Part shown: positions 7,853 through 17,007 of the stretch, piece after piece
Layout of the letters: every line of letters begins with the position of its first letter
Position numbering within the stretch: position 1 is the stretch's first letter
Source: Alistipes sp.
Lineage (GTDB): Bacteria; Bacteroidota; Bacteroidia; Bacteroidales; Rikenellaceae
Assembly: GCA_017481925.1 (NCBI GenBank)
Contig: JAFUOK010000069.1
Location: 1-52,790 of the forward strand
Direction of reading: 5' to 3'
DNA length: 52,790 bases
Position numbers and translations under genes: made by a program
Notes under the pieces: model-generated
What the model saw: the letters and a program-made list of their open reading frames with translations, nothing else
Told to the model about the DNA's origin: nothing
Databases searched by the model: none

Positions 7853-9184
7853 ATGAGTTTGATTAAATTGGACATCGCCAAGAGTGGCGTTGCTATCACC
7901 GAGGCTATGTTGGCCGAGGCTAAGGCTGCTAACACCTTGCTCCACACGGGTGAGGGTGCAGGTAATGATTTCTTGGGTTGGGTAAATCTGCCCTCGTCTA
8001 TCGACGCCGAGCAGATTGCCGCCATCGAGGCACAGGCCGCTAAGTTGCGTGCCAAGGCCGACGTAGTTATCTGCATCGGTATTGGTGGTTCATACCTCGG
8101 CGCAAAGGCCGTTATCGAGGCTATGAGCAACTCGTTCGAGTTCCTCAAAAAGCAGCACGAGAACCCCACCGTAGTATTCGCAGGTCAGAATATCTCTGAG
8201 GACTACACCCGCGAGTTGTTGGACGCTACGAAGGATTACTCTGTAGCCGCTATCGTGATCTCTAAGTCAGGTACCACTACCGAGCCCGCTATCGCCTTCC
8301 GCCTTATCAAGGCCGAGTTGGAGCAGCGTTATGGCAAGGCTGAGGCTGCCGAGCGCATCGTAGCCATTACCGATAAGGCTCGTGGCGCACTCAAGACCCT
8401 GGCAACGAACGAGGGTTATCCCACTTTCGTAATTCCCGACGATGTAGGTGGTCGTTTCTCTGTACTTACTCCCGTAGGTCTGTTGCCTTTGGCTGTTGCT
8501 GGCGTTGATATCAAGGCGTTGGTGGCTGGTGCACAGGCTATGGAGAAGGAGTGTGGCGCTGACGTAGCTATCGAGCAGAACCTCGCTGCACAGTACGCTA
8601 TCGTTCGTAACGAGTTCTACAAGGCTGGCAAGAAGATCGAGATCCTGGGTTCTTACGAGCCTAAGTTGCTCTACGTTGCCGAGTGGTGGAAGCAGCTCTA
8701 CGGCGAGTCAGAGGGTAAGGATGGTCTGGGTATCTTCCCCGCAAGCGTAACGCTCACGGCCGACCTTCACTCTATGGGTCAGTATATTCAGGAGGGTGAG
8801 CGCGCTTTGTTCGAGACTATCATCTCTGTGGCTAACGCAAAGTACGACGTGAAGGTGGAGTCTGACGAGGCTAACCTCGACGGTCTGAACTTCCTCACCG
8901 GCAAGCGCCTCTCTGATATCAACAAGATGGCCGAGCTGGGTGTTCAGTTGGCTCACCTCGATGGTGGCGTTCCCCAGATGCGTATCGAGATTCCCGCTAT
9001 CAACGAGGCTGCATTGGGTGAGCTCATCTACTTCTTCGAGAAGGCTTGCGGTATCAGCGGTTACATCCTCGGCGTTAATCCTTTCAACCAGCCCGGTGTT
9101 GAGGCTTACAAGAAGAATATGTTTGCTCTTCTCGACAAGCCCGGTTATGAGGAGGAGTCTAAGGCTATCAAGGCAAGATTGTAA
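7853..9184 (+). CDS. pgi: Glucose-6-phosphate isomerase
   Basis: A 443-residue cytosolic glycolytic enzyme converting glucose 6-phosphate to fructose 6-phosphate. It has the sugar-phosphate-binding motif [20 protein letters not shown], the [17 protein letters not shown]-domain motif and the [17 protein letters not shown] signature. Its length matches the short Bacillus-type enzymes (about 450) and not the 550-residue E. coli type. The ATG at 7853 ([12 protein letters not shown]) is chosen because an upstream extension would be low-complexity A-rich leader. The codon use looks optimised, as expected for a highly expressed gene. The stop codon is part of, or touches, repeat copy B. Confidence 0.97.
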   Translation: MSLIKLDIAKSGVAITEAMLAEAKAANTLLHTGEGAGNDFLGWVNLPSSIDAEQIAAIEAQAAKLRAKADVVICIGIGGSYLGAKAVIEAMSNSFEFLKKQHENPTVVFAGQNISEDYTRELLDATKDYSVAAIVISKSGTTTEPAIAFRLIKAELEQRYGKAEAAERIVAITDKARGALKTLATNEGYPTFVIPDDVGGRFSVLTPVGLLPLAVAGVDIKALVAGAQAMEKECGADVAIEQNLAAQYAIVRNEFYKAGKKIEILGSYEPKLLYVAEWWKQLYGESEGKDGLGIFPASVTLTADLHSMGQYIQEGERALFETIISVANAKYDVKVESDEANLDGLNFLTGKRLSDINKMAELGVQLAHLDGGVPQMRIEIPAINEAALGELIYFFEKACGISGYILGVNPFNQPGVEAYKKNMFALLDKPGYEEESKAIKARL

Positions 9185-9307
9185 AAAAATCGAATAACGA
9201 GGCTCTTTCTGCGTTACGCTTGTCTTCAAAATCCTCATTTACGCTGAGTAAACTGCGGTTTTTCAGACTACGCAAGCCTTGAAATAGCTCCCGTTCTTCA
9301 ATTTTTT
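9183..9307 (+). repeat. 3'-UTR inverted-repeat element, copy B
   Basis: An element of about 125 bp beginning at the pgi stop codon. The left arm AAAAAATCGAATAACG matches the complement of the right end, AAAAAATTGAAGAACG, again with one bulged base on the 3' arm. The core CTGCGTTACG, CTCATTTAC and GTAAACTGCGG is shared with copies A and C. The inner stem is GTCT / AGAC here instead of GCCC / GGGC, so paired positions have changed together. A terminator follows at 9355. Confidence 0.78.
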
Positions 9308-9354
9308 GATCGGATCCGAATGTAAAGGGTCTTGTCATAAATTGTAAAATAGAG

Positions 9355-9387
9355 AAGGTGTTGACTTTCGGGTCAGCACCTTTTTTT
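9355..9387 (+). terminator. Rho-independent terminator of pgi
   Basis: AAGGTGTTGAC (9355-9365) pairs with GTCAGCACC (9372-9380) around a six-base loop, followed by seven Ts. It lies downstream of repeat copy B and upstream of the peptidase gene. Confidence 0.88.
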
Positions 9388-9420
9388 GTCTGAAATACTA
9401 TGTATTTTCACTTTTTTGCC

Positions 9421-9428
9421 TATTTTTG
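9421..9428 (+). promoter_or_regulatory. Promoter -7 box of the S46 peptidase gene
   Basis: TATTTTTG, 30 bases before the ATG, fits TAnnTTTG. No convincing TTTG lies 19-21 bases upstream. Confidence 0.5.
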
Positions 9429-9458
9429 TGACATAGAAACTAATACACCTAAACGTTT

Positions 9459-11519
9459 ATGATAAAAAGACTATTCGCAAGCGCACTTATGTGCCTTACG
9501 CTCTTCACGGCACAAGCCGATGAGGGTATGTGGTTGCCGAGCCTTATCGGTTCGCGCATCAAGGATATGCGAAGCAAGGGTTTCAAACTCTCTGCCGAGG
9601 ATATTTATTCGGTAAATAAAGCCTCTCTCAAGGATGCTGTTGTGCAGTTTGGTGGCGGATGTACGGGCGAGTTCCTCTCGGCCGAGGGTCTGCTGCTGAC
9701 GAACCACCACTGCGGTTACGGCTCTATCCAGAGCCTCTCTTCTGTCGAGCACGACTACCTGACCTACGGCTATTGGGCCAAGTCACGTGGCGAGGAGTTG
9801 CCCGTGCCGGGACTTACGGTGAGTCTGTTGGTTAAGATGGAGGAGGTTACCGACCGCCTGGCCGCAGGCGAGAAGGCCGAGGATATCATCGCCGCTGCAC
9901 GTGCCGAGGGCAAGGGCTACCGCGCCTCTATCGAGCAGATGTACTACGGCAATCAGCAGTTCCTGTTCGTATATCAGACCTACCGCGATGTTCGCCTGGT
10001 GGGTGCGCCCCCCTCATCAATCGGTAAGTTCGGCGGTGAGACCGACAACTGGATCTGGCCCCGTCACACAGGTGACTTCTCTATCTGGCGTGTATATGCA
10101 GGCGAGGACAACGAGCCTGCCGAGTACTCGACGAGCAACAAGCCCTACGAGCCCAAGCGTCACTTCACCGTATCTACGAAGGGTGTTGATGAGGGTGACT
10201 TCACGATGATCTACGGCTTCCCCGGCAACACGCAGGAATATGTTATCTCGGATGCTGTGGAGTATGTAGCCACAACCTCTGATCCCATGAAGATTGCGCT
10301 TCGTACGCAGCGTCTTGATATTATCTCTGCTGCACAGGCCAAGAGCGCCGAGGTGCGTATCGCCTATGCCGCTATCTACTCAGGCATTGCCAACTCTTGG
10401 AAGAAGTGGCAGGGTGAGGTTCTTGGTTTGAACCGTCTGCGCACGGCCGAGAAGAAGCGTGCCTACGAGCAGGAGTTTAACAAGTGGGCGCAGTCGAAGC
10501 CCGAGTATGCTAACCTGCTGGACGAGATGCATAAGGCCTACGACGAGGTTATCCCCGAGTACTATATGCGTGAGCTCTTCTCGGAGTCTATCGCAACCAT
10601 CGACGCCTACTCGTTTGCCCGCTCGCTGGTAGCCGCTATTGCACGTGCCGAGGGTGAGGGTAAGACATACGATGTGGAGACCGCTCACCAGAATTTCCTC
10701 AAGAACTACAATCAGGAGATCGACCAGGCTATCGCACGCCGTATGGTGGATGAGTTTTGCCAGCGTGTTGATCCCGAGCGTATGCCCGCCGACCTGAAGG
10801 CGCAGATTTCGTACTACGGCGGTGCCGAGAAGTATGTCGATGCAATGTTCCGCAGTAGCCGTCTGCTGGGCAAGGATCCCATCACGCTCTCTGACGTTAG
10901 AGGCGATGCATTGGTGAACTTCGTGCGTATCTTCGACAAGATCTATACCAAGAGCCGCCAGTATGCCTTCCGCAACCTGAGCAATGCTCCTCAGATTGAG
11001 CAGTATTATCGTCCCTATATGCGCGCCCTGCGCGAGTGGGATAAGGATCGTGCCTTCTATCCCGATGCAAACTTCACACTGCGTGTGGCTTACGGTACCG
11101 TAGCAGGCTATGAGTATGCCGATGCGGAGTATCACCACCCCGTATCAACCATCGACGGCATTATGGCTAAGGACGATCCCAATGTCTATGACTATAACAT
11201 CCCGCAGGTTCTGCGTGACATCTATGCCAAGAAGGATTATGGCCGCTGGGCACAGGAGATCTATGGCAAGAAGTCGGTTCCCGTATGTTTCCTGGCTACG
11301 AACCACACCTCGGGCGGTAACTCTGGTTCTCCCGTTATCAACGGCAAGGGTGAATTGATCGGTATCAACTTCGACCGTACGTGGCGCTCGACAATGAGCG
11401 ATATGGAGTTCGACCCCTCGATCTGCCGTAATATCTCGGTAGATATCCGTTACGTGCTCTTCATTATCGACCGCATTGGCGGTGCATCGTACCTGTTCGA
11501 CGAGATGACATTGAAATAG
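9459..11519 (+). CDS. S46 family dipeptidyl-peptidase, DPP11-like
   Basis: A 686-residue exported serine exopeptidase that removes dipeptides from the N terminus of oligopeptides in the periplasm. A signal peptide (MIKRLFASALMCLTLFTAQA) ends near residue 20. The chymotrypsin-like triad is visible as His84 in LLLTNHHCGYGS, Asp206 in NWIWPRHTGDF and Ser622 in SGGNSGSPV. Arg640, 18 residues after the Ser, corresponds by spacing to Arg673 of Porphyromonas DPP11, the residue reported to favour Asp/Glu at P1; DPP7 has Gly there. An acidic-residue-specific DPP11 role is therefore inferred. It has its own promoter and terminator. Such enzymes feed dipeptides to amino-acid-fermenting Bacteroidota. Confidence 0.94.
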   Translation: MIKRLFASALMCLTLFTAQADEGMWLPSLIGSRIKDMRSKGFKLSAEDIYSVNKASLKDAVVQFGGGCTGEFLSAEGLLLTNHHCGYGSIQSLSSVEHDYLTYGYWAKSRGEELPVPGLTVSLLVKMEEVTDRLAAGEKAEDIIAAARAEGKGYRASIEQMYYGNQQFLFVYQTYRDVRLVGAPPSSIGKFGGETDNWIWPRHTGDFSIWRVYAGEDNEPAEYSTSNKPYEPKRHFTVSTKGVDEGDFTMIYGFPGNTQEYVISDAVEYVATTSDPMKIALRTQRLDIISAAQAKSAEVRIAYAAIYSGIANSWKKWQGEVLGLNRLRTAEKKRAYEQEFNKWAQSKPEYANLLDEMHKAYDEVIPEYYMRELFSESIATIDAYSFARSLVAAIARAEGEGKTYDVETAHQNFLKNYNQEIDQAIARRMVDEFCQRVDPERMPADLKAQISYYGGAEKYVDAMFRSSRLLGKDPITLSDVRGDALVNFVRIFDKIYTKSRQYAFRNLSNAPQIEQYYRPYMRALREWDKDRAFYPDANFTLRVAYGTVAGYEYADAEYHHPVSTIDGIMAKDDPNVYDYNIPQVLRDIYAKKDYGRWAQEIYGKKSVPVCFLATNHTSGGNSGSPVINGKGELIGINFDRTWRSTMSDMEFDPSICRNISVDIRYVLFIIDRIGGASYLFDEMTLK

Positions 11520-11543
11520 ACATATAGTATATATGTAATGATT

Positions 11544-11582
11544 GGGGGCGTCCACCGTTGCGGTCGGATGCCCTCTTTTTTT
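11544..11582 (+). terminator. Rho-independent terminator of the S46 peptidase gene
   Basis: The stem GGGCGTCC-ACCG pairs with CGGT-C-GGATGCCC around a TTG loop, followed by CTCTTTTTTT. Confidence 0.9.
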
Positions 11583-11610
11583 GCGAAAGGCTATTTTTTT
11601 TAAGAAAAAT

Positions 11611-11641
11611 TTTGCGAATTAGGAAATAGTACCTATATTTG
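11611..11641 (+). promoter_or_regulatory. Promoter of tRNA-Leu, consensus match
   Basis: TTTG at 11611-11614, a 19-base spacer and TATATTTG at 11634-11641 make an exact match to the Bacteroidota vegetative promoter TTTG-N19-TAnnTTTG. The tRNA begins 40 bases downstream. This is one of the two best promoter matches in the window. Confidence 0.85.
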
Positions 11642-11681
11642 CACACCTTTTTGGCGGAATTGCTCCGTCGCATATAGAGAG

Positions 11682-11765
11682 GCCCAGGTGGTGAAATTGG
11701 TAGACACGCTACTTTGAGGGGGTAGTGAGCATTAGCTCGTGCAAGTTCGAGTCTTGTCCTGGGCA
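11682..11765 (+). tRNA. tRNA-Leu (anticodon GAG)
   Basis: An 84-base class II tRNA. The acceptor arm GCCCAGG (11682-11688) pairs with CCTGGGC (11758-11764), with discriminator A at 11765. The D arm is GTG-AAATTGGTAGA-CAC. The anticodon stem CTACT / GGTAG encloses the loop TTGAGGG with anticodon GAG, which reads CUC/CUU. The long variable arm GAGC-ATTA-GCTC marks tRNA-Leu, and the T loop is TTCGAGT. CCA is not encoded. A terminator hairpin starts inside the 3' acceptor strand. Confidence 0.97.
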
Positions 11766-11805
11766 CAAAAAAAAGAGAGGAATTTCCTCTCTTTTTTTTG
11801 TGCCC
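11761..11805 (+). terminator. Long perfect hairpin overlapping the tRNA 3' end
   Basis: Two perfect 22-base arms (11761-11782 and 11784-11805) around a single central base. The 5' arm begins with GGGCA, the last five bases of the tRNA, and the 3' arm ends TTTTTTTTGTGCCC. The inner AGAGAGGAA / TTCCTCTCT stem plus T8 would work as a terminator. The outer part would compete with acceptor-stem folding. Confidence 0.8.
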
Positions 11806-11866
11806 TTTGGGCAACTATATTAATAATCCCTCCAACCTCCCTTTGATAAGGGAGGCTATAAATTAG
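11793..11866. repeat. Palindromic repeat unit, copy 1
   Basis: A unit of about 74 bases starting TTTTTTTGTGCCC, then GGGC, then AATAATCCCTCCAACC, and ending with the hairpin CCTCCCTT (11836-11843) / AAGGGAGG (11848-11855) with loop TGAT and the tail TATAAATTAG. The same unit recurs at 11884-12030. It encodes nothing convincing and may be a REP-like or MITE-like dispersed repeat. Confidence 0.7.
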
Positions 11867-11883
11867 AGTAAACAAATTGTCTG

Positions 11884-12030
11884 CTTTTTTTGTGCCCAAT
11901 GGGCTCCAATATTGATAATCCCTCCAACCTCCCTTTAAGTTCCTTTTCGTTGCTTCGGCTCGGCTATACAAATTTTATTTGCATCGCTCTCGCCTTAATC
12001 GCAACGTTGATAAGGGAGGCAATAAATTAG
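11884..12030. repeat. Palindromic repeat unit, copy 2, with 72-bp insert
   Basis: The same unit as 11793-11866, but split in the hairpin loop: CCTCCCTTT ends at 11936, and GATAAGGGAGG resumes at 12009, followed by the same AATAAATTAG-type tail. The 72-base insert (11937-12008) is itself roughly palindromic, with CGTTGC near its left end, GCAACG near its right end, and CAAAT / ATTTG at its centre. This and copy 1 account for most of the otherwise gene-free stretch 11766-12124. Confidence 0.7.
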
Positions 12031-12070
12031 GGCAGATTTTTTCAGGGGTGGATATAAATGTCGTTGAACA

Positions 12071-12106
12071 AAAAAAGGCCGCTAACCTATGTTAGCAGCC
12101 TTTTTT
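12071..12106. terminator. Bidirectional terminator after the esterase gene
   Basis: AAAAAAGGC-C-GCTAAC pairs with GTTAGC-A-GCCTTTTTT around a CTAT loop. It lies 19 bases past the stop codon of the minus-strand esterase gene. Confidence 0.9.
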
Positions 12107-12124
12107 ATACTTTTGTATTAAGTA

Positions 12125-13616
<1,492 letters not shown>

Positions 13617-13635
13617 CTCTCTATTCTTTTAAGTT

Positions 13636-14946
13636 TTATTCCTCCAATCGGGTGATCTTTGCGCCCAGAGCGTTCAGACGGCCGTCAATATCCTTATATC
13701 CGCGGTCAATCTGCTCGATGTTCTGAATGATGCTCGTACCCTCGGCACTCATAGCCGCTATGAGCAGGGCCACGCCCGCACGAATATCGGGCGAAGTCAT
13801 CTTCGTTGCACGCAGACGCAGACGGTGGTCGTGGCCAATGACCGTTGCACGGTGGGGGTCGCACAGGATAATCTGTGCTCCCATATCGATAAGCTTATCC
13901 ACAAAGAAGAGTCGGCTCTCGAACATCTTCTGATGAATCAGCACAGCACCCTTGGCTTGCGTTGCCACAACCAGGAATATAGACAACAGGTCGGGCGTAA
14001 GACCTGGCCAGGGGGCATCGGCAATGGTCATAATCGAGCCATCGATAAAACTCTCTATCGAGTAGTGGTCTTGCTGCGGGATGTAGATGTCGTCGCCACG
14101 CTGCTCGAACTGTATGCCCAGGCGTGCAAACTGCGAAGGTATGATACCCAGGTTTTCGTATGACACGTTCTTGATCGTAAGCTCGGACTGCGTCATTGCA
14201 GCCATACCGATAAAACTGCCCACCTCAATCATATCGGGCAGCAGGGTATGCTCCGTGCCACCCAGCTCCTTTACTCCCTCGATGGTGAGCAGGTTGGATG
14301 CTATGCCCGAGATCTTTGCACCCATGCGGTTGAGCATCTTGCAGAGTTGTTGCAGGTAGGGCTCGCAGGCGGCGTTGTAGATTGTCGTTGTGCCCTCGGC
14401 CATCACGGCAGCCATCACGATGTTTGCCGTACCCGTCACCGAAGCCTCGTCCAAAAGCATATAACACCCCTTGAGTTGCTTGGCCTCTACGGAGAAAAAC
14501 TCCTCGGCCTGATCGAAGTTAAACGTGGCACCCAGCTTCTGAAAACCGAGGAAGTGGGTGTCCAGACGTCGGCGACCGATCTTATCGCCACCGGGCTTGG
14601 GCATATAACCTACGCCAAAGCGGGCCAGCAGCGGGCCGATCATCATCACCGAGCCACGCAGACGGCGACAGCGGCGGTGGTAGTCCTCGCTACGCAGGTA
14701 ATCTAAATCTATATCTGCGGCCGTGAAGGCGTAGCTGTCGCCTCCCAGGCGCTCCACCTTTACGCCCATACGCTCCAACAACTCAATGAGCTGCATCACG
14801 TCGAGAATCTGAGGTACGTTGTGAATAACTACGCGCTCCGAGGTAAGGAGCGTAGCCGAGAGTATTTGTAGGGCCTCGTTTTTGGCACCTTGCGGTGTCA
14901 CGCTGCCGTGAAGACGATGACCGCCTTCGACCTTGAATATTGCCAT
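13636..14946 (-). CDS. murA: UDP-N-acetylglucosamine 1-carboxyvinyltransferase, Asp-type active site
   Basis: A 436-residue cytosolic enzyme that transfers enolpyruvyl from PEP to UDP-GlcNAc, the first committed step of peptidoglycan synthesis. The substrate motif QGAKNEALQILSATLL near residues 18-34 and the C-terminal RAGVALLIAAMSAEGTS are typical. In the active-site loop PGG-x-KIGRRRLDTH the usual Cys is Asp121 (codon at 14584-14586), which in other MurA enzymes (for example mycobacterial) gives fosfomycin insensitivity. The gene has a consensus promoter 17 bases upstream and heads a probable operon with ybjQ and the esterase gene. Confidence 0.96.
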   Translation of the reverse strand: MAIFKVEGGHRLHGSVTPQGAKNEALQILSATLLTSERVVIHNVPQILDVMQLIELLERMGVKVERLGGDSYAFTAADIDLDYLRSEDYHRRCRRLRGSVMMIGPLLARFGVGYMPKPGGDKIGRRRLDTHFLGFQKLGATFNFDQAEEFFSVEAKQLKGCYMLLDEASVTGTANIVMAAVMAEGTTTIYNAACEPYLQQLCKMLNRMGAKISGIASNLLTIEGVKELGGTEHTLLPDMIEVGSFIGMAAMTQSELTIKNVSYENLGIIPSQFARLGIQFEQRGDDIYIPQQDHYSIESFIDGSIMTIADAPWPGLTPDLLSIFLVVATQAKGAVLIHQKMFESRLFFVDKLIDMGAQIILCDPHRATVIGHDHRLRLRATKMTSPDIRAGVALLIAAMSAEGTSIIQNIEQIDRGYKDIDGRLNALGAKITRLEE

Positions 14947-14962
14947 ATAGTATAATTTTTAC

Positions 14963-14993
14963 CAAATATAACGAATAAAGTCGAGATGACAAA
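14963..14993 (-). promoter_or_regulatory. Promoter of murA, consensus match
   Basis: On the minus strand it reads TTTG (14990-14993), a 19-base spacer and TATATTTG (14963-14970), an exact match to TTTG-N19-TAnnTTTG. The ATG is only 16 bases beyond, so the leader is very short. Confidence 0.85.
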
Positions 14994-15044
14994 ATATTTT
15001 TCTCACTCCTTTTTTGCCGTGCGCAAGAAAAAGAGGGGCAAATG

Positions 15045-15075
15045 TTCGGTATTTCGCGTAATTTTAGTAAATTTG
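15045..15075 (+). promoter_or_regulatory. Promoter of the DUF1080 gene
   Basis: TAAATTTG (15068-15075) fits the -7 box. TTCG (15045-15048), one mismatch from TTTG, lies exactly 19 bases upstream. Confidence 0.65.
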
Positions 15076-15119
15076 TCCTACGTCGCACGAAAATAGTAAA
15101 CCTTAAATAAATTTTGACT

Positions 15120-15887
15120 ATGAAAAAACTTATTCTTTCAGCCTTTGCGCTGACCGTAGCAACTGTTGCGGTACAGGCTCAGGCACAGCAGAATGGTCCT
15201 GAGACTATGCGTCCTCAGATGACCGAGTTCTACACTCCCGTACCTCCCGTTGTAACCCCCGGTGATATCACTACCAACTCGGCTCCCTCGGATGCTATCG
15301 TACTCTTCGACGGTAAGGACCTGAGCGCTTGGACAGGTGCCAATGGCGGCCCCGCAGAGTGGGATGTACACGATGGCGTATTTACCGTAAACAAGAAGAA
15401 GGGCGATATTCAGACCCGTGAGTCATTCGAGAGCTTCCAGCTCCACATCGAGTGGTGTGTACCCGAGAACATCACAGGTTCGGGTCAGGCACGTGGTAAC
15501 AGTGGTGTGTTCCTCCAGGGTCGCTATGAGGTCCAGATTCTCGACTGCTACAACAACCCTACCTACACCAACGGTCAGACCGGTAGTATCTACAAGCAGT
15601 CAACTCCCAAGGCTAACGCTATGCGTAAGCCCGGTGAGTGGAATGTTTACGATATTATCTACAACGCTCCCGTATTCAACGAGGATGGCTCATACCGCGT
15701 TCCTCCTACCGTTACCGTTATCCACAACGGTGTAGTGTTGCAGAACAACGTTGCTATCCGCGGTACTACCGAGTATATCGGTCACCCCAAGGTTGAGAAG
15801 CACGGCGCAGGTCCCATCAAGTTGCAGAGCCACGGCGACCCCTCAGAGCCTATCAGCTTCCGTAATATCTGGTTGCGTAAGTTGTAA
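15120..15887 (+). CDS. Secreted DUF1080 (3-keto-disaccharide hydrolase-like) protein
   Basis: A 255-residue exported protein. The signal peptide MKKLILSAFALTVATVAVQAQA ends near residue 22. The remainder is one DUF1080 domain, a concanavalin-like beta sandwich: it begins IVLFDGKDLSAWTGANGGPAEWDVHDGVFTV, contains the family stretch SGQARGNSGVFLQGRYEVQILDCYNN, and ends PIKLQSHGDPSEPISFRNIWLRKL. Members of this family have been linked to hydrolysis of 3-keto-glycosides, but many are uncharacterised. The ATG at 15120 starts a clean signal peptide. It is monocistronic, with its own promoter and terminator. Confidence 0.9.
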   Translation: MKKLILSAFALTVATVAVQAQAQQNGPETMRPQMTEFYTPVPPVVTPGDITTNSAPSDAIVLFDGKDLSAWTGANGGPAEWDVHDGVFTVNKKKGDIQTRESFESFQLHIEWCVPENITGSGQARGNSGVFLQGRYEVQILDCYNNPTYTNGQTGSIYKQSTPKANAMRKPGEWNVYDIIYNAPVFNEDGSYRVPPTVTVIHNGVVLQNNVAIRGTTEYIGHPKVEKHGAGPIKLQSHGDPSEPISFRNIWLRKL

Positions 15888-15910
15888 TACTTCGCTTCCG
15901 CTCAATACAG

Positions 15911-15942
15911 ACCGCCTTGCACGTGCAGGGCGGTTTTTTTTG
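15911..15942 (+). terminator. Terminator of the DUF1080 gene
   Basis: ACCGCC-T-TGCA pairs with TGCA-G-GGCGGT around CG, followed by a run of Ts. Confidence 0.9.
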
Positions 15943-16095
15943 TTTGGGGCGAAGTGGTAACTTGTTTAGCGCTGGCAAGCAAGTTCAGCGCCGGCATTTA
16001 TGCAGTCAATGTAGAAAAATGTTCTATAAAGGATGATTTTGGAGGTTTTTTCTGTGAAATACGACGGAAAAATATTCTTTGTCGCAAATTATCAC

Positions 16096-16103
16096 TATAT
16101 TTG
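16096..16103 (+). promoter_or_regulatory. Promoter -7 box of the AraC regulator gene
   Basis: TATATTTG, 20 bases before the ATG, is a perfect -7 match. A TTTG lies at 16078-16081, but with only 14 bases of spacing. Confidence 0.6.
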
Positions 16104-16123
16104 TACTATAAAAGAGTGTTGAG

Positions 16124-16996
16124 ATGGAAAAATTGACCCCTGCCCCCGCCGCCCCACAGGATGCCACCTCCGAGAGCAATCCGCTGTTCACCTATATCGA
16201 CAGCAAGGATTATGATTTGATTATCAATGAGAACAACGTGCCGCGAGTATTCAATCGTGGCGGTATCTTCATTTGTCTTGCGGGCGAGGGTTATGTCACC
16301 ATCAACGAGCATAAATACCCCCTCTCGGCACGCACGATGTGCGTGGCCTTCCCCGGAACCATCATTCAGGAGTTCAAGCGTGGCGAGGGTTTTGAGAGTT
16401 ATACGCTTCGCATCGATACCGATTTCCTGCGTGAACTGAACTTTCCCTCGGCATCGTCGGTGCATATGCTTATGCGTGAGAATCCCTGTATGATATTGAG
16501 CGAGGAGCAGCTGGAGTCTATTCTGCAGGTGTGTCGTATGATGCACGAACGTGATCAGCGCGCCGACCACCCCTACCACGAGCAGATCAATCAGCATATG
16601 CTTACGCTATTGTGCTATGAGCTGGCAGGTGTCTATGCCCGCGATATACCAGTTATGCGTGAGCCCTGCTCGCGTCAGGATGTTATTTTCCGTAAGTTCC
16701 TCTCGCTGCTGGCTACCGACATCACCATCTCGCGCGAGGTGCAGTATTATGCCGATAAGCTGTGCATCACGCCCAAGTACCTGACTATCGTTACGCGTCA
16801 GATGTCCGACCGCAGTGCCGCCACGTGGATCACCCACTCGGTGATTATCAACGCCAAAGCTCTGCTCTCGACCACGCAGCTTACCGTGCAGCAGGTGTCC
16901 AACAAACTTAATTTCCCGAATCCGTCATTCTTCGGACAATACTTCCTGCGTCATACGGGTATGACGCCCAAGGAGTTCCGCCGTTCGAAGATGTAA
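16124..16996 (+). CDS. AraC family transcriptional regulator
   Basis: A 290-residue cytosolic DNA-binding regulator. Residues 1-170 form a cupin-like sensor half (GGIFICLAGEGYVTINEHKYPLSARTMCVAFPG). Residues 190-288 form the double helix-turn-helix AraC domain: the first HTH is VQYYADKLCITPKYLTIVTRQ, and the second is LTVQQVSNKLNFPNPSFFGQYFLRHTGMTPKEFRRSK. The ligand is unknown. Eleven bases separate it from the radical SAM gene downstream, so the two are likely cotranscribed. It does not sit next to a polysaccharide utilisation locus, so its targets cannot be named. Confidence 0.93.
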   Translation: MEKLTPAPAAPQDATSESNPLFTYIDSKDYDLIINENNVPRVFNRGGIFICLAGEGYVTINEHKYPLSARTMCVAFPGTIIQEFKRGEGFESYTLRIDTDFLRELNFPSASSVHMLMRENPCMILSEEQLESILQVCRMMHERDQRADHPYHEQINQHMLTLLCYELAGVYARDIPVMREPCSRQDVIFRKFLSLLATDITISREVQYYADKLCITPKYLTIVTRQMSDRSAATWITHSVIINAKALLSTTQLTVQQVSNKLNFPNPSFFGQYFLRHTGMTPKEFRRSKM

Positions 16997-17007
16997 AAAC
17001 TGATAAT

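Noticed and set aside
11464-11971. Long antisense reading frames across tRNA-Leu and the repeats, including peptides with RTRLELARANAHYPLKVACLP and CAQDKTRTCTS.
   Set aside because: These are well-known spurious translations of the complementary strand of a tRNA-Leu gene and its flanks. The tRNA fold, promoter and terminator explain the region.
15950-16095. Possible small gene or riboswitch between the DUF1080 and AraC genes.
   Set aside because: Only a weak GCGCTGGC / GCGCCGGC similarity and no conserved aptamer core; nothing beyond the AraC promoter can be supported.
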